Shown one piece after another: positions 18,737-27,611 of a stretch of 64,000 nucleotides of DNA (position 1 is the stretch's first letter; each line of letters starts with the position of its first letter). The stretch lies in assembly GCF_037861325.1 (NCBI RefSeq), contig NZ_JAFELW010000004.1. One strand, 5' to 3'. This stretch comes from Riemerella anatipestifer_F. GTDB lineage: Bacteria > Bacteroidota > Bacteroidia > Flavobacteriales > Weeksellaceae. The notes under the pieces are model-generated. The model worked only from the letters and a program-made list of their open reading frames with translations. It searched no databases and had not been told where the DNA came from. The position numbers and the translations under genes are program-made.

Positions 18737-19243
18737 ATGAAAAGAGTTATTGTATTACTACTAACAGGGCTTTCACTTATCTCTTGCCAAACTCAATACG
18801 GCATAAACGAAGATAAAGTACTAAGTTACATAGATAAAAACGAATTTACTGTAGTGGCAAAAAGGGCACTTCCTAATAATTATGATGTCATCAATATAGC
18901 ACAATCATTCCCCACCGTTGGAAGCCGAATGTTTGAGCTAGATTATGGCTATGCCGTTACTCTAAAAAAAGACAGTCTATCTGTTAATCTCCCTTACTTT
19001 GGCAGAATGTTTAATGCCAGTCTAGACCCTTCTAAAAATAGTTTCAATACAGCGACAAAAGATTTCAAATTCTCCAAAAACAAAACTAAAAAAGGATATA
19101 CCTATCATTTTAGTCTTTCTCATCCTGAGAATATGAGTGATATATATGTTGATATTCTAAAAAACGGAAAAGCCTACATCTCCATCAACAGTAGAGACAG
19201 GCAGCCTATTTCCTACGACGGCTATCTTGTGGAACAACCTTAG
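18737..19243 (+). CDS. DUF4251 lipoprotein
   Basis: A 168-residue lipoprotein. The signal peptide MKRVIVLLLTGLSLISC ends in a lipobox at Cys17, which fixes the start at 18737 instead of a possible start 27 bp upstream that would bury the signal. The mature part has FTVVAKRALPNN, the LDYGYAVTLKKDSLSVNLPYFGRM block and SDIYVDILKNGKAYISINSRDRQPISYDGYL, all landmarks of DUF4251 proteins of Bacteroidota. The function is unknown. It has its own promoter signal in the end of hemW and precedes pheS by 86 bp, which again has a separate promoter. Confidence 0.8.
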   Translation: MKRVIVLLLTGLSLISCQTQYGINEDKVLSYIDKNEFTVVAKRALPNNYDVINIAQSFPTVGSRMFELDYGYAVTLKKDSLSVNLPYFGRMFNASLDPSKNSFNTATKDFKFSKNKTKKGYTYHFSLSHPENMSDIYVDILKNGKAYISINSRDRQPISYDGYLVEQP

Positions 19244-19277
19244 AACAATTATAATTGAACCATTATACAAGCTAATC

Positions 19278-19308
19278 TTTTAAGTTTAGTAGGAAAACCT
19301 TATTTTTG
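19278..19308 (+). promoter_or_regulatory. Candidate promoter for pheS
   Basis: A TTTT element (19278-19281), a 19-bp spacer and TATTTTTG (19301-19308). The minus-33 box is one base off TTTG. It lies 21 bp before the ATG at 19330 and supports that start. Confidence 0.4.
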
Positions 19309-19329
19309 CACCCAAATAGAAAACAAAGA

Positions 19330-20340
19330 ATGTTAGAACACATCGAAACATATCTACAAGAGGTAAAGCAATTTCAGTCTTCAAATAAAGATGAAATAGA
19401 GCAGTTCAGAATAAAATTTAACGGTAAAAAAGGAATTTTAAACGCCATTTTTGATGAGTTTAAACAAGTTCCGAACGAACAAAAAAAAGCTTTTGGACAG
19501 AAAATAAATGTTCTAAAACAGGCTATTGCCGAAAAACTAGAAGAGCTTAAAAATGCAACTGCCTCTAACATCATAGTAGAAAAAGAAGATTTAACTCGCC
19601 CTGGATATCCTTTGGAATTGGGGAGCAGACACCCTATCAACTTAGTCAAGAATAGGATTATTGAGATATTTAAGTCCATAGGGTTTGCGGTATCAGACGG
19701 TCCTGAAATAGAGGACGACTGGCACAACTTTACTGCCCTTAACCTCCCTGAATATCACCCTGCTAGAGATATGCAGGACACCTTTTTCATAGAGCAGAAT
19801 CCCGATATTCTCCTTAGAACACATACCTCATCTGTGCAGATAAGACATATGGAACAGAATGAACCTCCGATGCGTATTCTATCACCAGGTAGAGTATTTA
19901 GAAATGAGGCTATTTCTTCTCGTTCGCATTGTATTTTCCACCAGATAGAAGGTCTTTATATCGATGAAAAGGTGAGTTTTGCGGATTTAAAGCAAACCAT
20001 ACAGTTTTTCACTACGGAGCTTTTTGGAAAGTCTAAAATTAGAATGAGACCGTCTTATTTCCCATTCACTGAGCCAAGTGCGGAAGTTGATGTTTATTGG
20101 GGGCTTAACTCCGAAACAGACTACCGAATTACTAAAGGTACAGGTTGGTTAGAAATTATGGGCTGTGGTATGGTGGATCCTGCCGTACTTAAAAATGTAA
20201 ACATAGACCCTGACAAATACAGTGGCTACGCTTTTGGTATGGGAATAGAGCGAATCGTGATGCTCCTCTACCAAATGAGCGACATTCGTATGTTCTTTGA
20301 AAACGATGTAAGAATGTTAGAACAGTTTAAAACGCTATAA
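19330..20340 (+). CDS. pheS: Phenylalanine-tRNA ligase alpha subunit
   Basis: A 336-residue class II aminoacyl-tRNA synthetase subunit. The N-terminal ~90 residues form the tRNA-binding coiled coil; the catalytic core has SRHPINLVKNRI, GFAVSDGPEIEDDWHNFTALN, the motif-2 arginine in RTHTSSVQIRHM, PGRVFRNE, HQIEGLYID, FTEPSAEVDVY and motif 3 GFGMGIERIVM-like GYAFGMGIERIVMLLY. The start at 19330 gives MLEHIETYL; an in-frame start 24 bp upstream lies inside the promoter signal. pheT is not next to it: the gene is followed by a terminator and converging ABC genes. Confidence 0.97.
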   Translation: MLEHIETYLQEVKQFQSSNKDEIEQFRIKFNGKKGILNAIFDEFKQVPNEQKKAFGQKINVLKQAIAEKLEELKNATASNIIVEKEDLTRPGYPLELGSRHPINLVKNRIIEIFKSIGFAVSDGPEIEDDWHNFTALNLPEYHPARDMQDTFFIEQNPDILLRTHTSSVQIRHMEQNEPPMRILSPGRVFRNEAISSRSHCIFHQIEGLYIDEKVSFADLKQTIQFFTTELFGKSKIRMRPSYFPFTEPSAEVDVYWGLNSETDYRITKGTGWLEIMGCGMVDPAVLKNVNIDPDKYSGYAFGMGIERIVMLLYQMSDIRMFFENDVRMLEQFKTL

Positions 20341-20345
20341 GTAAC

Positions 20346-20381
20346 AAAAAAGGAAACTTAAAATTTTAAGCTTCCTTTTTT
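20346..20381. terminator. Bidirectional terminator between pheS and the ABC ATPase gene
   Basis: An imperfect long palindrome: AAAAAGGAA, one mismatch, CTTAAAA facing TTTTAAG, then TTCCTTTTT. T runs are present on both strands. Confidence 0.7.
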
Positions 20382-20385
20382 ATTT

Positions 20386-21078
20386 TTAATGAGTATATGC
20401 CGCAAAGGCTTCTTCTAAGGAAGCATATTTGCCTTTGAACTCCTCTATTGGAGAATCTTGCATAATGTTGCCCTTGTGTATCAGTATCACTCTACTGCAC
20501 AACGCCTCTACCTCCTGCATAATATGTGTAGATAGAATAACCGTTTTTTTACGCCCTATTTCTTTAATTACCTCTCGTATCTCTAAAATTTGGTTTGGGT
20601 CTAGTCCGTTTGTTGGCTCGTCTAAAATCAGCAAATCTGGCTGATGAATAATAGCTTGGGCTAAACCTAATCTCTGTTTATACCCTTTGGATAATTGTCC
20701 TATTTTCTTAGATTTTTCTGGTGTTATTCCAACCAAGTCTATCACTTCATCTATCCTCTGTTTAGGTATGTGATGAATATCTGCAACCAATTCCAAATAC
20801 TCTCGCACATACATTTCCGTATAAAGTGGGTTATTTTCTGGTAAAAAACCTATCTTTTTCTTAGCATCTAATGTTCCTACTAACGAAGAGCCATTGAAAG
20901 AAATTTCCCCTTCCTCTATATCCAAAACACCAGAAATAGTCTTCATTAAAGTAGATTTACCTGCCCCATTAGGTCCTAACAAACCTATAATTTCATTTTT
21001 TTGTATGGTAAGGTTAATTTGGTTTAATGCAACCTGCTCCCCAAACTTTTTAGTAAGATTTACAATATCCAAAATCAT
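20386..21078 (-). CDS. ABC transporter ATP-binding protein, GldA-like
   Basis: A 230-residue single nucleotide-binding domain: Walker A GPNGAGKST (about 35-43), Q-loop region GFLPENNPLY, signature LSKGYKQRLGLAQ, Walker B LLILDEPTNGLD and the H-loop STH. The PENNPLYTEMYVREYL Q-loop sequence resembles GldA of the Flavobacterium GldAFG exporter-like complex, but GldA is about 300 residues and this protein lacks the extra C-terminal part. No GldF or GldG permease gene is adjacent; the next gene upstream is a complete ABC exporter. It could serve a dispersed GldFG or another ABC-2 permease. Confidence 0.75.
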   Translation of the reverse strand: MILDIVNLTKKFGEQVALNQINLTIQKNEIIGLLGPNGAGKSTLMKTISGVLDIEEGEISFNGSSLVGTLDAKKKIGFLPENNPLYTEMYVREYLELVADIHHIPKQRIDEVIDLVGITPEKSKKIGQLSKGYKQRLGLAQAIIHQPDLLILDEPTNGLDPNQILEIREVIKEIGRKKTVILSTHIMQEVEALCSRVILIHKGNIMQDSPIEEFKGKYASLEEAFAAYTH

Positions 21079-21114
21079 ATATCAATAATATCAGTAACAA
21101 ATGTACAAAAATAA

Positions 21115-22866
21115 CTATTCTTTCTTCGTCCCAAGTTGAGATTGATACAGCAAGGCATAATAACCATTGAGTGCCAACAATTCCTGATGTGTCCCCTCTT
21201 CTACTATTTTACCTTTATCCATCACCAGAATTTTATCCGCCTTCTCTATGGTAGAAAGCCTGTGAGCGATGATAATAGAAGTTCTATTTTTAGTAATCTT
21301 CTCCGTAGCTTTTTGAATCAATTTTTCACTTTCGTGGTCTATGGAAGAAGTGGCTTCATCAAGAATAAGAATTTTAGGATTAGAAAGATATGCCCTCAAA
21401 AAAGAAAGCAGTTGACGTTGCCCCAAAGAAATAGACGCCCCTCGTTCACTTACCACATAATGATAGCCATTAGGCAAACTTTCTATAAAATCGTCCACCT
21501 CTATTTCTTTTGCTATGTTTTTAATCTGCTCCAGAGTAATGGTTTCGTCTCCGAAGGTTAAATTTTCGTAAATGCTTCCGTGAAACAAGAAAACATCTTG
21601 CAATACTACTCCTATATGTTGTCTTAAACTATACAAATCATAATCTCTAAGGTCTTTGCCATCTAGTAAAATTTGCCCAGAACTCACATCATAAAAACGA
21701 GTAATAAGATTGATGATAGTAGATTTCCCTGCCCCTGTAGCTCCTACAATCGCTACAGTTTCTCCTTGATTTACTTTAAAATCAATCCCTTTAAGCACTT
21801 CCTGTTTATCATCATAAGAAAAACGCACCGCCTTAAAGTCTATCTCTCCTTTAATATCTGTAATAATTTCTTTCCCCTCATTAGGCATCGCTTCGTCTTG
21901 ATCCATAATACCCAAAACCCTCTCTGCTCCTACCAACCCTCTTTGGATATTGTTAAAACGGTCGGCAATTTGGCGCAGCGGTCTTATCAGCATATTTACA
22001 AACTGTATAAACGCTATCACTTCCCCAGGCGTAGCATTTTGATTATACAAAGCATTATAGCCCGCATAGAACAAAATAAGCCCAATGAACAAAGAAGTAA
22101 TCAGTTCCACCACAGGGAAAAACAAGGAGAAATAAAATACTGTTTTTAGTAATGCTTTTTTAAGACTTGCATTGATGGATTCAAACTTTTCAAACTCGGC
22201 ATCTTGCCTATTAAATACTTGAATGATAGACATACCCGAAAGCCGTTCTTGTACAAATGAATTTTGCGTAGCCGTCCATTGTCTTTCATCACCAAAAGAT
22301 TGTTTAAGTTTCTTTTGAAAAAAGCGAGTGATGAGTACCATAATTGGCAATATCGCTAACGCTACGAAACTCAACTGAACATTCACATTAAACATCGCTA
22401 CGAGTACCATCACTATTCTTAACACATCTCCAAAGACCATTAGAAAGCCATCTGTATAGACCGTCGCTATGGTTTCTACATCTCCTACTGCACGAGTAAC
22501 TAATTGCCCAATAGCCGTTTTATCAAAAAATGAAGTCTTGAAATAAATCAGTTTATGGTAGAGTTTTTCTCTTATATCTCTCATTACATTTTGAGAAATA
22601 TAATTAGACAAAAACACCAGCAAAAAATTAAGAATAGTCTCCGCAATCACCAAACCAACTAACCAATAGATACTCTGTATCAAAAGCGTAGTGCTTTTCA
22701 GCTGCATAATATCTTGGTCAACAATATTTTTGGTAAGAATTGGACGATAGGTAGAAACCACCGCCAAGATAATGGATACCAATAACGCCAACAGAAACCA
22801 TCGCCTAAAATTCATTCCGATGAAAAATAAGCGTTTAATAAGCGTTCCTGTAGTTTGTTTCTTCAT
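21115..22866 (-). CDS. ABC exporter, fused permease/ATPase (MsbA/LmrA type)
   Basis: A 583-residue half-transporter. Residues ~20-310 form the six-helix exporter permease domain, with the coupling segment MRDIREKLYHKLIYF and the HLH-like RERLSGMSIIQVFNRQ block. The ATPase domain has Walker A VGATGAGKST, Q-loop VLQDVFLFHGSI, signature SLGQRQLLSF (an SLGQRQ variant in place of LSGGQ), Walker B ILILDEATSSID and the H-loop AHRLSTI. Non-canonical signature sequences are usual in heterodimeric exporters, yet no second half-transporter is adjacent; a homodimer or a distant partner is possible. It begins 6 bp after truA, so truA and this gene are probably co-transcribed. The substrate is unknown. Confidence 0.9.
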   Translation of the reverse strand: MKKQTTGTLIKRLFFIGMNFRRWFLLALLVSIILAVVSTYRPILTKNIVDQDIMQLKSTTLLIQSIYWLVGLVIAETILNFLLVFLSNYISQNVMRDIREKLYHKLIYFKTSFFDKTAIGQLVTRAVGDVETIATVYTDGFLMVFGDVLRIVMVLVAMFNVNVQLSFVALAILPIMVLITRFFQKKLKQSFGDERQWTATQNSFVQERLSGMSIIQVFNRQDAEFEKFESINASLKKALLKTVFYFSLFFPVVELITSLFIGLILFYAGYNALYNQNATPGEVIAFIQFVNMLIRPLRQIADRFNNIQRGLVGAERVLGIMDQDEAMPNEGKEIITDIKGEIDFKAVRFSYDDKQEVLKGIDFKVNQGETVAIVGATGAGKSTIINLITRFYDVSSGQILLDGKDLRDYDLYSLRQHIGVVLQDVFLFHGSIYENLTFGDETITLEQIKNIAKEIEVDDFIESLPNGYHYVVSERGASISLGQRQLLSFLRAYLSNPKILILDEATSSIDHESEKLIQKATEKITKNRTSIIIAHRLSTIEKADKILVMDKGKIVEEGTHQELLALNGYYALLYQSQLGTKKE

Positions 22867-22872
22867 ACCGTT

Positions 22873-23628
22873 TTAATTTCTGAAAATCTGCTCCCAATTA
22901 TACCCTACATCTACCAAAAATAACCCTTGTGCAGGAGCCGAAGTTCCTGCGGCATTTCTCTCTTTGGCTTCTATTACCTTTCTTAAATCTTGTGGTGCTA
23001 TTTTGCCACTCCCTATATCCACCATCGTCCCTACAATAGCCCTCACCATATTTCGCAAAAATCTATTGGCAGAAATGGTAAACTTAAGCTCCGTACCCTC
23101 TTGCACCCAAAAGGCTTTATAAATTTCACAGAGGTTGGTTTTAGTATCGGTGCTTAGTTTAGAGAAACTTGTAAAATCGGTATATTCAAAAAGGATTTTG
23201 CAAGCCTCGTTCATCGCTTCTAAGTTTAGCGGACGCCTCCAATAGCCCCACGCCGAATTTTGCGTAAACGGATTTTTTTCTAACGAAATATAATATTCAT
23301 AAGTTCTGTAAGTGGCATCAAACCTTGCATGAAAATCATCAGATACTCTAAACAATCGTTTCACCGAAATATCTGGTGGCAAAAAACTATTGAGCCTTTT
23401 AGGCAATAGCTCTTCCTCTAAAATTAAATCTGTATCAAAATGAGCAAACATTTTCTTTGCGTGTACACCCGTATCGGTACGCCCTGCTCCTGTGGTTTTT
23501 ATTTCTTCTCTTAAAATGGTAGAAAGTGCCTGCTCTAGGGTTTCTTGCACAGAAATCTGCTTAGGTTGTATCTGATAACCAAAATATTTTTCGCCGTTGT
23601 AAGAAAATTCTATGCAATATCTTGACAC
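22873..23628 (-). CDS. truA: tRNA pseudouridine synthase A, probable GTG start
   Basis: A 251-residue enzyme that makes pseudouridine at positions 38-40 of tRNA anticodon arms. The catalytic Asp is in GAGRTDTGVHAKKMFAHFD; other landmarks are YFGYQIQP, LPPDISVKRLFRVSDDFHARFDA and RFLRNMVRAIVGTMVDIGSGK. No ATG lies upstream of the catalytic motif. I choose GTG at 23628, giving (M)SRYCIEFSYNGEKYFG, because the family begins RYxxxxxYxG; a TTG eight codons further upstream is the alternative. It precedes the ABC exporter by 6 bp. Confidence 0.93.
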   Translation of the reverse strand: MSRYCIEFSYNGEKYFGYQIQPKQISVQETLEQALSTILREEIKTTGAGRTDTGVHAKKMFAHFDTDLILEEELLPKRLNSFLPPDISVKRLFRVSDDFHARFDATYRTYEYYISLEKNPFTQNSAWGYWRRPLNLEAMNEACKILFEYTDFTSFSKLSTDTKTNLCEIYKAFWVQEGTELKFTISANRFLRNMVRAIVGTMVDIGSGKIAPQDLRKVIEAKERNAAGTSAPAQGLFLVDVGYNWEQIFRN

Positions 23629-23714
23629 TTGTATCTTATTTTTAGACCACAAAAATCGGAAAATATATTGACTTATAATCCCTATAATTAAAAGAAATCT
23701 TATAAATTAGCCCC

Positions 23715-24209
23715 GTGAAACAGATATTACTTCTTTCGGATACACATTCTTACCTTGACCAGCGTATTTTAGACTATGCTAAAAATGCAGACGAAATTTG
23801 GCATTGTGGCGATTTTGGAAATATGGAAGTGGTGGAAACTCTAGAAAAAATAAAACCTCTAAAGGGCGTTTATGGCAACATAGATGGTACCGAAATAAGA
23901 AAGATTTTCCCTGAAGTATTAAGATTTAAATGTGAAGAAGTAGAAGTTCTGATGATTCACATTGGTGGTTACCCCAACAAATATAGCCCTCTAGCAAGAA
24001 AAGAAATTCTAGAAAAAACACCTCAACTGTTCATTAGTGGGCACTCACATATTCTAAAAGCAATGTACGACCAAAAGCATCAACTCCTACACCTCAACCC
24101 TGGGGCGGCAGGTACTCAAGGGTGGCACCAAATGCGAACGATGATGCGTTTTAAGATTGATGGGGCAGAAATCAAAGATTTGGAAGTGATAGAACTCGGT
24201 AAAAGATGA
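23715..24209 (+). CDS. YfcE/MJ0936-type metallophosphoesterase, GTG start
   Basis: A 164-residue calcineurin-like phosphoesterase. Metal ligands are visible in order: LLSDTHS (D8, H10), HCGDFG (D33 region), GVYGNID (N of GN), MIHIGG (family GH replaced by IGG-type variant) and SGHSHI (GHxH). Small stand-alone enzymes of this group hydrolyse phosphodiesters such as cyclic nucleotides in vitro. The start is GTG at 23715, right before MKQILLLSDTH, since the first metal-binding motif leaves no room for a later start. It overlaps the next gene by four bases (ATGA), so they are translationally coupled. Confidence 0.88.
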   Translation: MKQILLLSDTHSYLDQRILDYAKNADEIWHCGDFGNMEVVETLEKIKPLKGVYGNIDGTEIRKIFPEVLRFKCEEVEVLMIHIGGYPNKYSPLARKEILEKTPQLFISGHSHILKAMYDQKHQLLHLNPGAAGTQGWHQMRTMMRFKIDGAEIKDLEVIELGKR

Positions 24210-24703
24210 AAATAGGAGATAATGTTTCTGTAATTGATGATGACTTGTGGGGCATCGTTACTTCTATACACGGCAACGAGGTGGTTTTCCGAGACGAATA
24301 CCATTTTACCCATCGCTATCCTAAACATTTGCTCACTTTAAGAGATGCCTCTCTGTATGAACAAACGCCTATTATACGAAAACAAGAAGCCAATCAAACC
24401 TCTAGACCTCCTAGAAAGAAAAATCAGCATTTGATATTAGACCTTCATTTTGACCAATTGGTAAACAACCCTGACCATTACGATAGTTTTGAACGGCTAT
24501 TTATTCAAAAACAAAAACTGGAGGAAACACTTGACTTTTGTAAACTTAATAAGATAAAAAAGCTAGAAATAATCCACGGTATTGGAGATGGCATTTTGCA
24601 AAAGCTAGTCTTTGATATCCTCAAAGGTAAAACTAATATTGAATTTGAAGAAAGCAATTTTTTCTATCATCAATCGGGGTCGGTTATGGTTAATTTCATT
24701 TAG
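24206..24703 (+). CDS. Smr-domain protein
   Basis: A 165-residue protein. Residues 1-45 form a small beta-rich domain (KIGDNVSVIDDDLWGIVTSI) like the KOW/SH3-type N-terminus of Bacteroidota MutS2-related proteins; residues ~75-165 form an Smr domain with LDLHFDQLV and the nuclease/RNA-binding loop IIHGIGDGILQKLV. Smr domains bind or cut nucleic acids and in MutS2 act on stalled or collided ribosomes. Here no ATPase part exists, so it is a stand-alone Smr protein. Coupled by an ATGA overlap to the phosphoesterase. Confidence 0.85.
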   Translation: MKIGDNVSVIDDDLWGIVTSIHGNEVVFRDEYHFTHRYPKHLLTLRDASLYEQTPIIRKQEANQTSRPPRKKNQHLILDLHFDQLVNNPDHYDSFERLFIQKQKLEETLDFCKLNKIKKLEIIHGIGDGILQKLVFDILKGKTNIEFEESNFFYHQSGSVMVNFI

Positions 24704-24735
24704 AGTTTGTATTTTTACGCTTTAAATCAAAGTAA

Positions 24736-25557
24736 ATGAAAACTATCAATCCAAAAGAGCTTCCTCCGTTTGAGGTTCAGATGCTACTACAACACGCCAT
24801 TGCTCCTAGACCTATTGCTTTGGCATCCACCATAGACAAAGAAGGGAACATTAACCTATCGCCTTTCAGTTTCTTTAATCTTTTTAGTTCTAATCCGCCC
24901 ATTGTGGTTTTTTCTCCTGCCAGAAGGGTAAGGGATAACAGCACTAAAGATACCTTAGAGAATGTGTTACAAGTTCCTGAAGTTAATATCGGTATCGTAA
25001 ATTACCCCATCGTGCAACAGATGTCTCTTTCTTCTACGGAATACGATAAGGGCATCAATGAGTTTGTGAAAGCAGGGTTTACAATGAAAGATGCCGACCT
25101 AATTGCTCCCAAACTTATAGAAGAATGCCCCGTAAACCTAGAATGTAAGGTCTTAGAGGTAAAACCTCTAGGCACAGAAGGTGGTGCTGGGAACTTGGTA
25201 ATTTCGGAAGTGGTTAAAATACATATCCGAGAGGAATATCTGAACGAAAACGGCACACTAGACCAAGCCAAACTAGACCTAGTGGCAAGATTGGGAGGCA
25301 ACTGGTATTCTAGGAATAATGCAGACAACCTGTTTGAAGTACCAAAGCCCCTAGTAACTAAAGGCATCGGCATAGACCAACTGCCTTGTGAAATAAAAAA
25401 CAGTAAAGTATTTACAGGCAATGATTTGGGAATGCTCGCTAATGTGGAACAACTGCCCAAAGGCAACTATACCGATGATGAAGCCATTCATCTAAAAGCT
25501 CAACGTCTACTTGCCGAAGCAAAAATAGAAGAAGCGTGGCAATGTTTAATCCATTAA
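24736..25557 (+). CDS. Flavin reductase-like FMN-binding protein
   Basis: A 273-residue protein of the flavin reductase/pyridoxamine oxidase-like split-barrel group. The FMN-binding segment APRPIALASTIDKEGNINLSPFSFFNLFSSNPPIVVFSPARR is clear near residues 24-66, followed by DTLENVLQVPEVNIGIVN and ECPVNLECKV. Length is somewhat longer than minimal flavin reductases because of a C-terminal helical extension. The physiological substrate is not evident. A TATTTTTA element at about 24711-24718 may serve as its minus-7 box. A strong terminator follows. Confidence 0.82.
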   Translation: MKTINPKELPPFEVQMLLQHAIAPRPIALASTIDKEGNINLSPFSFFNLFSSNPPIVVFSPARRVRDNSTKDTLENVLQVPEVNIGIVNYPIVQQMSLSSTEYDKGINEFVKAGFTMKDADLIAPKLIEECPVNLECKVLEVKPLGTEGGAGNLVISEVVKIHIREEYLNENGTLDQAKLDLVARLGGNWYSRNNADNLFEVPKPLVTKGIGIDQLPCEIKNSKVFTGNDLGMLANVEQLPKGNYTDDEAIHLKAQRLLAEAKIEEAWQCLIH

Positions 25558-25562
25558 AAATT

Positions 25563-25598
25563 AAAACACCCTTTTCTCAAAAAAGAAAAGGGTGTTTT
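25563..25598. terminator. Bidirectional terminator between flavin reductase and Sua5 genes
   Basis: A perfect 15-bp stem (25563-25577 with 25584-25598) with a 6-nt loop; A and T runs on the two sides let it serve both converging genes. Confidence 0.92.
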
Positions 25599-25601
25599 CG
25601 T

Positions 25602-26150
25602 TTATTCTCTCAAGACTTTTATCCTGTTGTCTTTCCATATTCTAATGACCGAAGACCCCGCCCATTGGGATACCTTGTCCTTTTGTTCTTCTACTACAAA
25701 ATCTACAGCGTCTATGAGTTCAGGGCTAATGTCCGAAAATTGCATCGGACTTTTATCGCCGCTAAAATTCGCTGATGTGGAAACCAGCGGAGCATTGAGC
25801 TTGCCAATAAGTTTTTGACAAAAAGCGTCTTTTACAAGCCTAATTCCTACGCTACCGTCCTCTGCCAAAAGTTCTTTGGGTAAGCCTTTGGGAGCATCGT
25901 AGATTATCGTAACGGGTTTTTCGCTAAGGTCTATAATTTCCCACGCCATTTCTGGTACTTCTACCAAATCTTGCAACCTTTTTTCGGTATCCACCAAAAT
26001 AATGAAGGATTTATGTGGCTCTCTTTTTTTGATTTCGTAAATCTTTTGTATAGCTTCTGAGTTTGTGGCATCGCAACCTAGCCCCCAAATGGTGTCCGTA
26101 GGGTAAAGTACTGTTCCCCCAGACTTTAAAACTTCTACTATCTCTTGCAT
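25602..26150 (-). CDS. L-threonylcarbamoyladenylate synthase (Sua5/YrdC/YciO family)
   Basis: A 182-residue YrdC-fold protein that would make threonylcarbamoyl-AMP for the t6A tRNA modification. Landmarks are GGTVLYPTDTIWGLGCDAT, IKKREPHKSFIILV, GSVGIRLVKD and APLVSTSANFSGD. It lacks the C-terminal Sua5 domain, so it is the short TsaC-type form. YciO paralogues look similar; the KRxxxKP-like KKREPHKSF and STSANFSG match active members. It begins 20 bp after the gldC stop. Confidence 0.88.
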   Translation of the reverse strand: MQEIVEVLKSGGTVLYPTDTIWGLGCDATNSEAIQKIYEIKKREPHKSFIILVDTEKRLQDLVEVPEMAWEIIDLSEKPVTIIYDAPKGLPKELLAEDGSVGIRLVKDAFCQKLIGKLNAPLVSTSANFSGDKSPMQFSDISPELIDAVDFVVEEQKDKVSQWAGSSVIRIWKDNRIKVLRE

Positions 26151-26170
26151 TGGGTTAATTTTTTAAAACG

Positions 26171-26497
26171 CTACATTTTAATGGCTGATTTTACGGCAAA
26201 TTCTTCTGCTTTCTCTTCTAGCCATTGGGCAACATCGTCTTCCCCCGTAGCCCTCTGGTAAGTGTGCCCCAAAGAAACTAATATCTGGTGGAAAAAACGT
26301 TTCATATGGTCTACAGGCATATCTTTAGTCCAGAGGTCTATTCTAAGTGCTTCCATCGTTTTGTCGTCCCAAACAGAAATCATCGTGGCTTTGGTTTCTT
26401 GAGCTTCTATCCCGCCATCTTGGGCGTGCCAAGTCATTTTCTCTGGAATATGGTTTTCGTCTAGCTCTACATTTACTGTTATCTGTGTTTTTCTCAT
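26171..26497 (-). CDS. gldC: Gliding motility protein GldC
   Basis: A 108-residue soluble protein without signal peptide. The sequence begins RKTQITVNVELDENHIPEKMTWHAQDGG and contains DLWTKDMPVDHMKRFFHQIL, features of GldC. In Flavobacterium johnsoniae gldC accompanies gldB and its absence reduces gliding only partly. Here gldB-gldC-Sua5 run in one direction with short gaps (30 and 20 bp). Its presence fits the full set of gld genes in the window, although gliding itself is absent from many Weeksellaceae. Confidence 0.93.
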   Translation of the reverse strand: MRKTQITVNVELDENHIPEKMTWHAQDGGIEAQETKATMISVWDDKTMEALRIDLWTKDMPVDHMKRFFHQILVSLGHTYQRATGEDDVAQWLEEKAEEFAVKSAIKM

Positions 26498-26527
26498 AAT
26501 CTATCTTTAATTTTTTTTAATTGTATG

Positions 26528-27493
26528 CTACTTACCTTGATATTTGGATTGGTTAAAAATCTCCTCGCCCTTCATATTCAAGAATTGAGGAAGTGGTGTT
26601 TCTGGCTTTTCTTTAAAGAACTTTCTGCCAATCTCCCACCCTGTATAAACGCCTACTCTAGGCGAAGACTCGTTATCTACTTCTGTATAAAACTTAGAGA
26701 ATGGTGCGGGTGCTAAAAATCTCCCCGAAAGCTGCATATCGTCGCTAAACAACAAATCGTTTTCTACAAAAAAGTTCCAAATGTTACTTTTGTTTTGAGT
26801 CGCCCACTCGTATTGTTTAGGTGTGTAGCCTATCTTTAAATAATCGGCTGTGTTGGGTAACAGAGCGTCTTGTAAAAGCATTAGTTTTCCTTCGTACATC
26901 ATTTTGTCTATGAATTTTTGTTCGCTCCTATCCATCGGCACGATGTGTTCCGACAACGCCAAAGCGGCTTTAGGTAATAAGTTTTGAGGGTTCATAGAAA
27001 CTTGTAAATACTGATTAACACCTCTATAATAGTGGTTGCCCTCCCCCATAAAGGCAGCAATATCTATAAAGAGCCAATTTTTTTCGGCGTGATAAAAGAC
27101 GGGAACTTCCACATCTTGCACAGCAGAAGAATAAAGGTAAACCACAGGCGTTTTGAATTGAGGAAAATAGTGCTGCACGCGTGCAAAGAGTTCGCTCAAG
27201 CCTTTTTCTAACTCTGGCACATTCACTTTTTTGAGGGCTTCTTTGTAGATGTTTATCTCCAAGGTGTCTTTTCTTCTTAGCATAAAATCTTCATCGGAAA
27301 CCGTCCCTTGAAACCAAGGGTATTCCTTCTTAAAATCTTCCAAAGAGTAATTTTCATCGTAAAACTGATGAGAAATATCTACGGTTTTTACCTTAGGTAA
27401 AGGTGCTTTGAGGTCTATATTCCAGCCTTTGTCTTCCTTTTGGCAAGAAACCAATACTCCGAGCAATAAAATTAACCAACTAATATGTTTCAT
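26528..27493 (-). CDS. gldB: Gliding motility lipoprotein GldB
   Basis: A 321-residue lipoprotein with signal peptide MKHISWLILLLGVLVSC (lipobox VLVSC, Cys17), which fixes the start at 27493 (a second Met lies one codon upstream). The mature part has KTVDISHQFY, YPWFQGTVSDEDFMLRRKDT, YRGVNQYLQVSMNPQNLLPKAALALSEHIVPM and GYTPKQYEWATQNKSNIWNFFVENDLLF, all consistent with GldB. GldB is essential for gliding and T9SS-related growth in F. johnsoniae. It is divergent from nadE, its usual neighbour in Flavobacteriia. Confidence 0.95.
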   Translation of the reverse strand: MKHISWLILLLGVLVSCQKEDKGWNIDLKAPLPKVKTVDISHQFYDENYSLEDFKKEYPWFQGTVSDEDFMLRRKDTLEINIYKEALKKVNVPELEKGLSELFARVQHYFPQFKTPVVYLYSSAVQDVEVPVFYHAEKNWLFIDIAAFMGEGNHYYRGVNQYLQVSMNPQNLLPKAALALSEHIVPMDRSEQKFIDKMMYEGKLMLLQDALLPNTADYLKIGYTPKQYEWATQNKSNIWNFFVENDLLFSDDMQLSGRFLAPAPFSKFYTEVDNESSPRVGVYTGWEIGRKFFKEKPETPLPQFLNMKGEEIFNQSKYQGK

Positions 27494-27611
27494 CATTGTT
27501 CTAAAGATTTTTCTAAGTTGCAAAAGTAATCATTTTTAAACGCTTATTTTAGTCCATAATCCAAAAACTTCTGTATTTTTACGCTTCTAATTTTAAATAC
27601 CACAAAAAGCT

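Noticed and set aside
21673..22149. 158-codon plus-strand frame opposite the ABC exporter
   Set aside because: It lies wholly antisense to a clear fused ABC transporter, has no recognisable domain and is a codon-bias shadow.
25002..25466. 154-codon minus-strand frame within the flavin reductase gene
   Set aside because: Antisense to a well-supported gene, with low-complexity composition and no family features.
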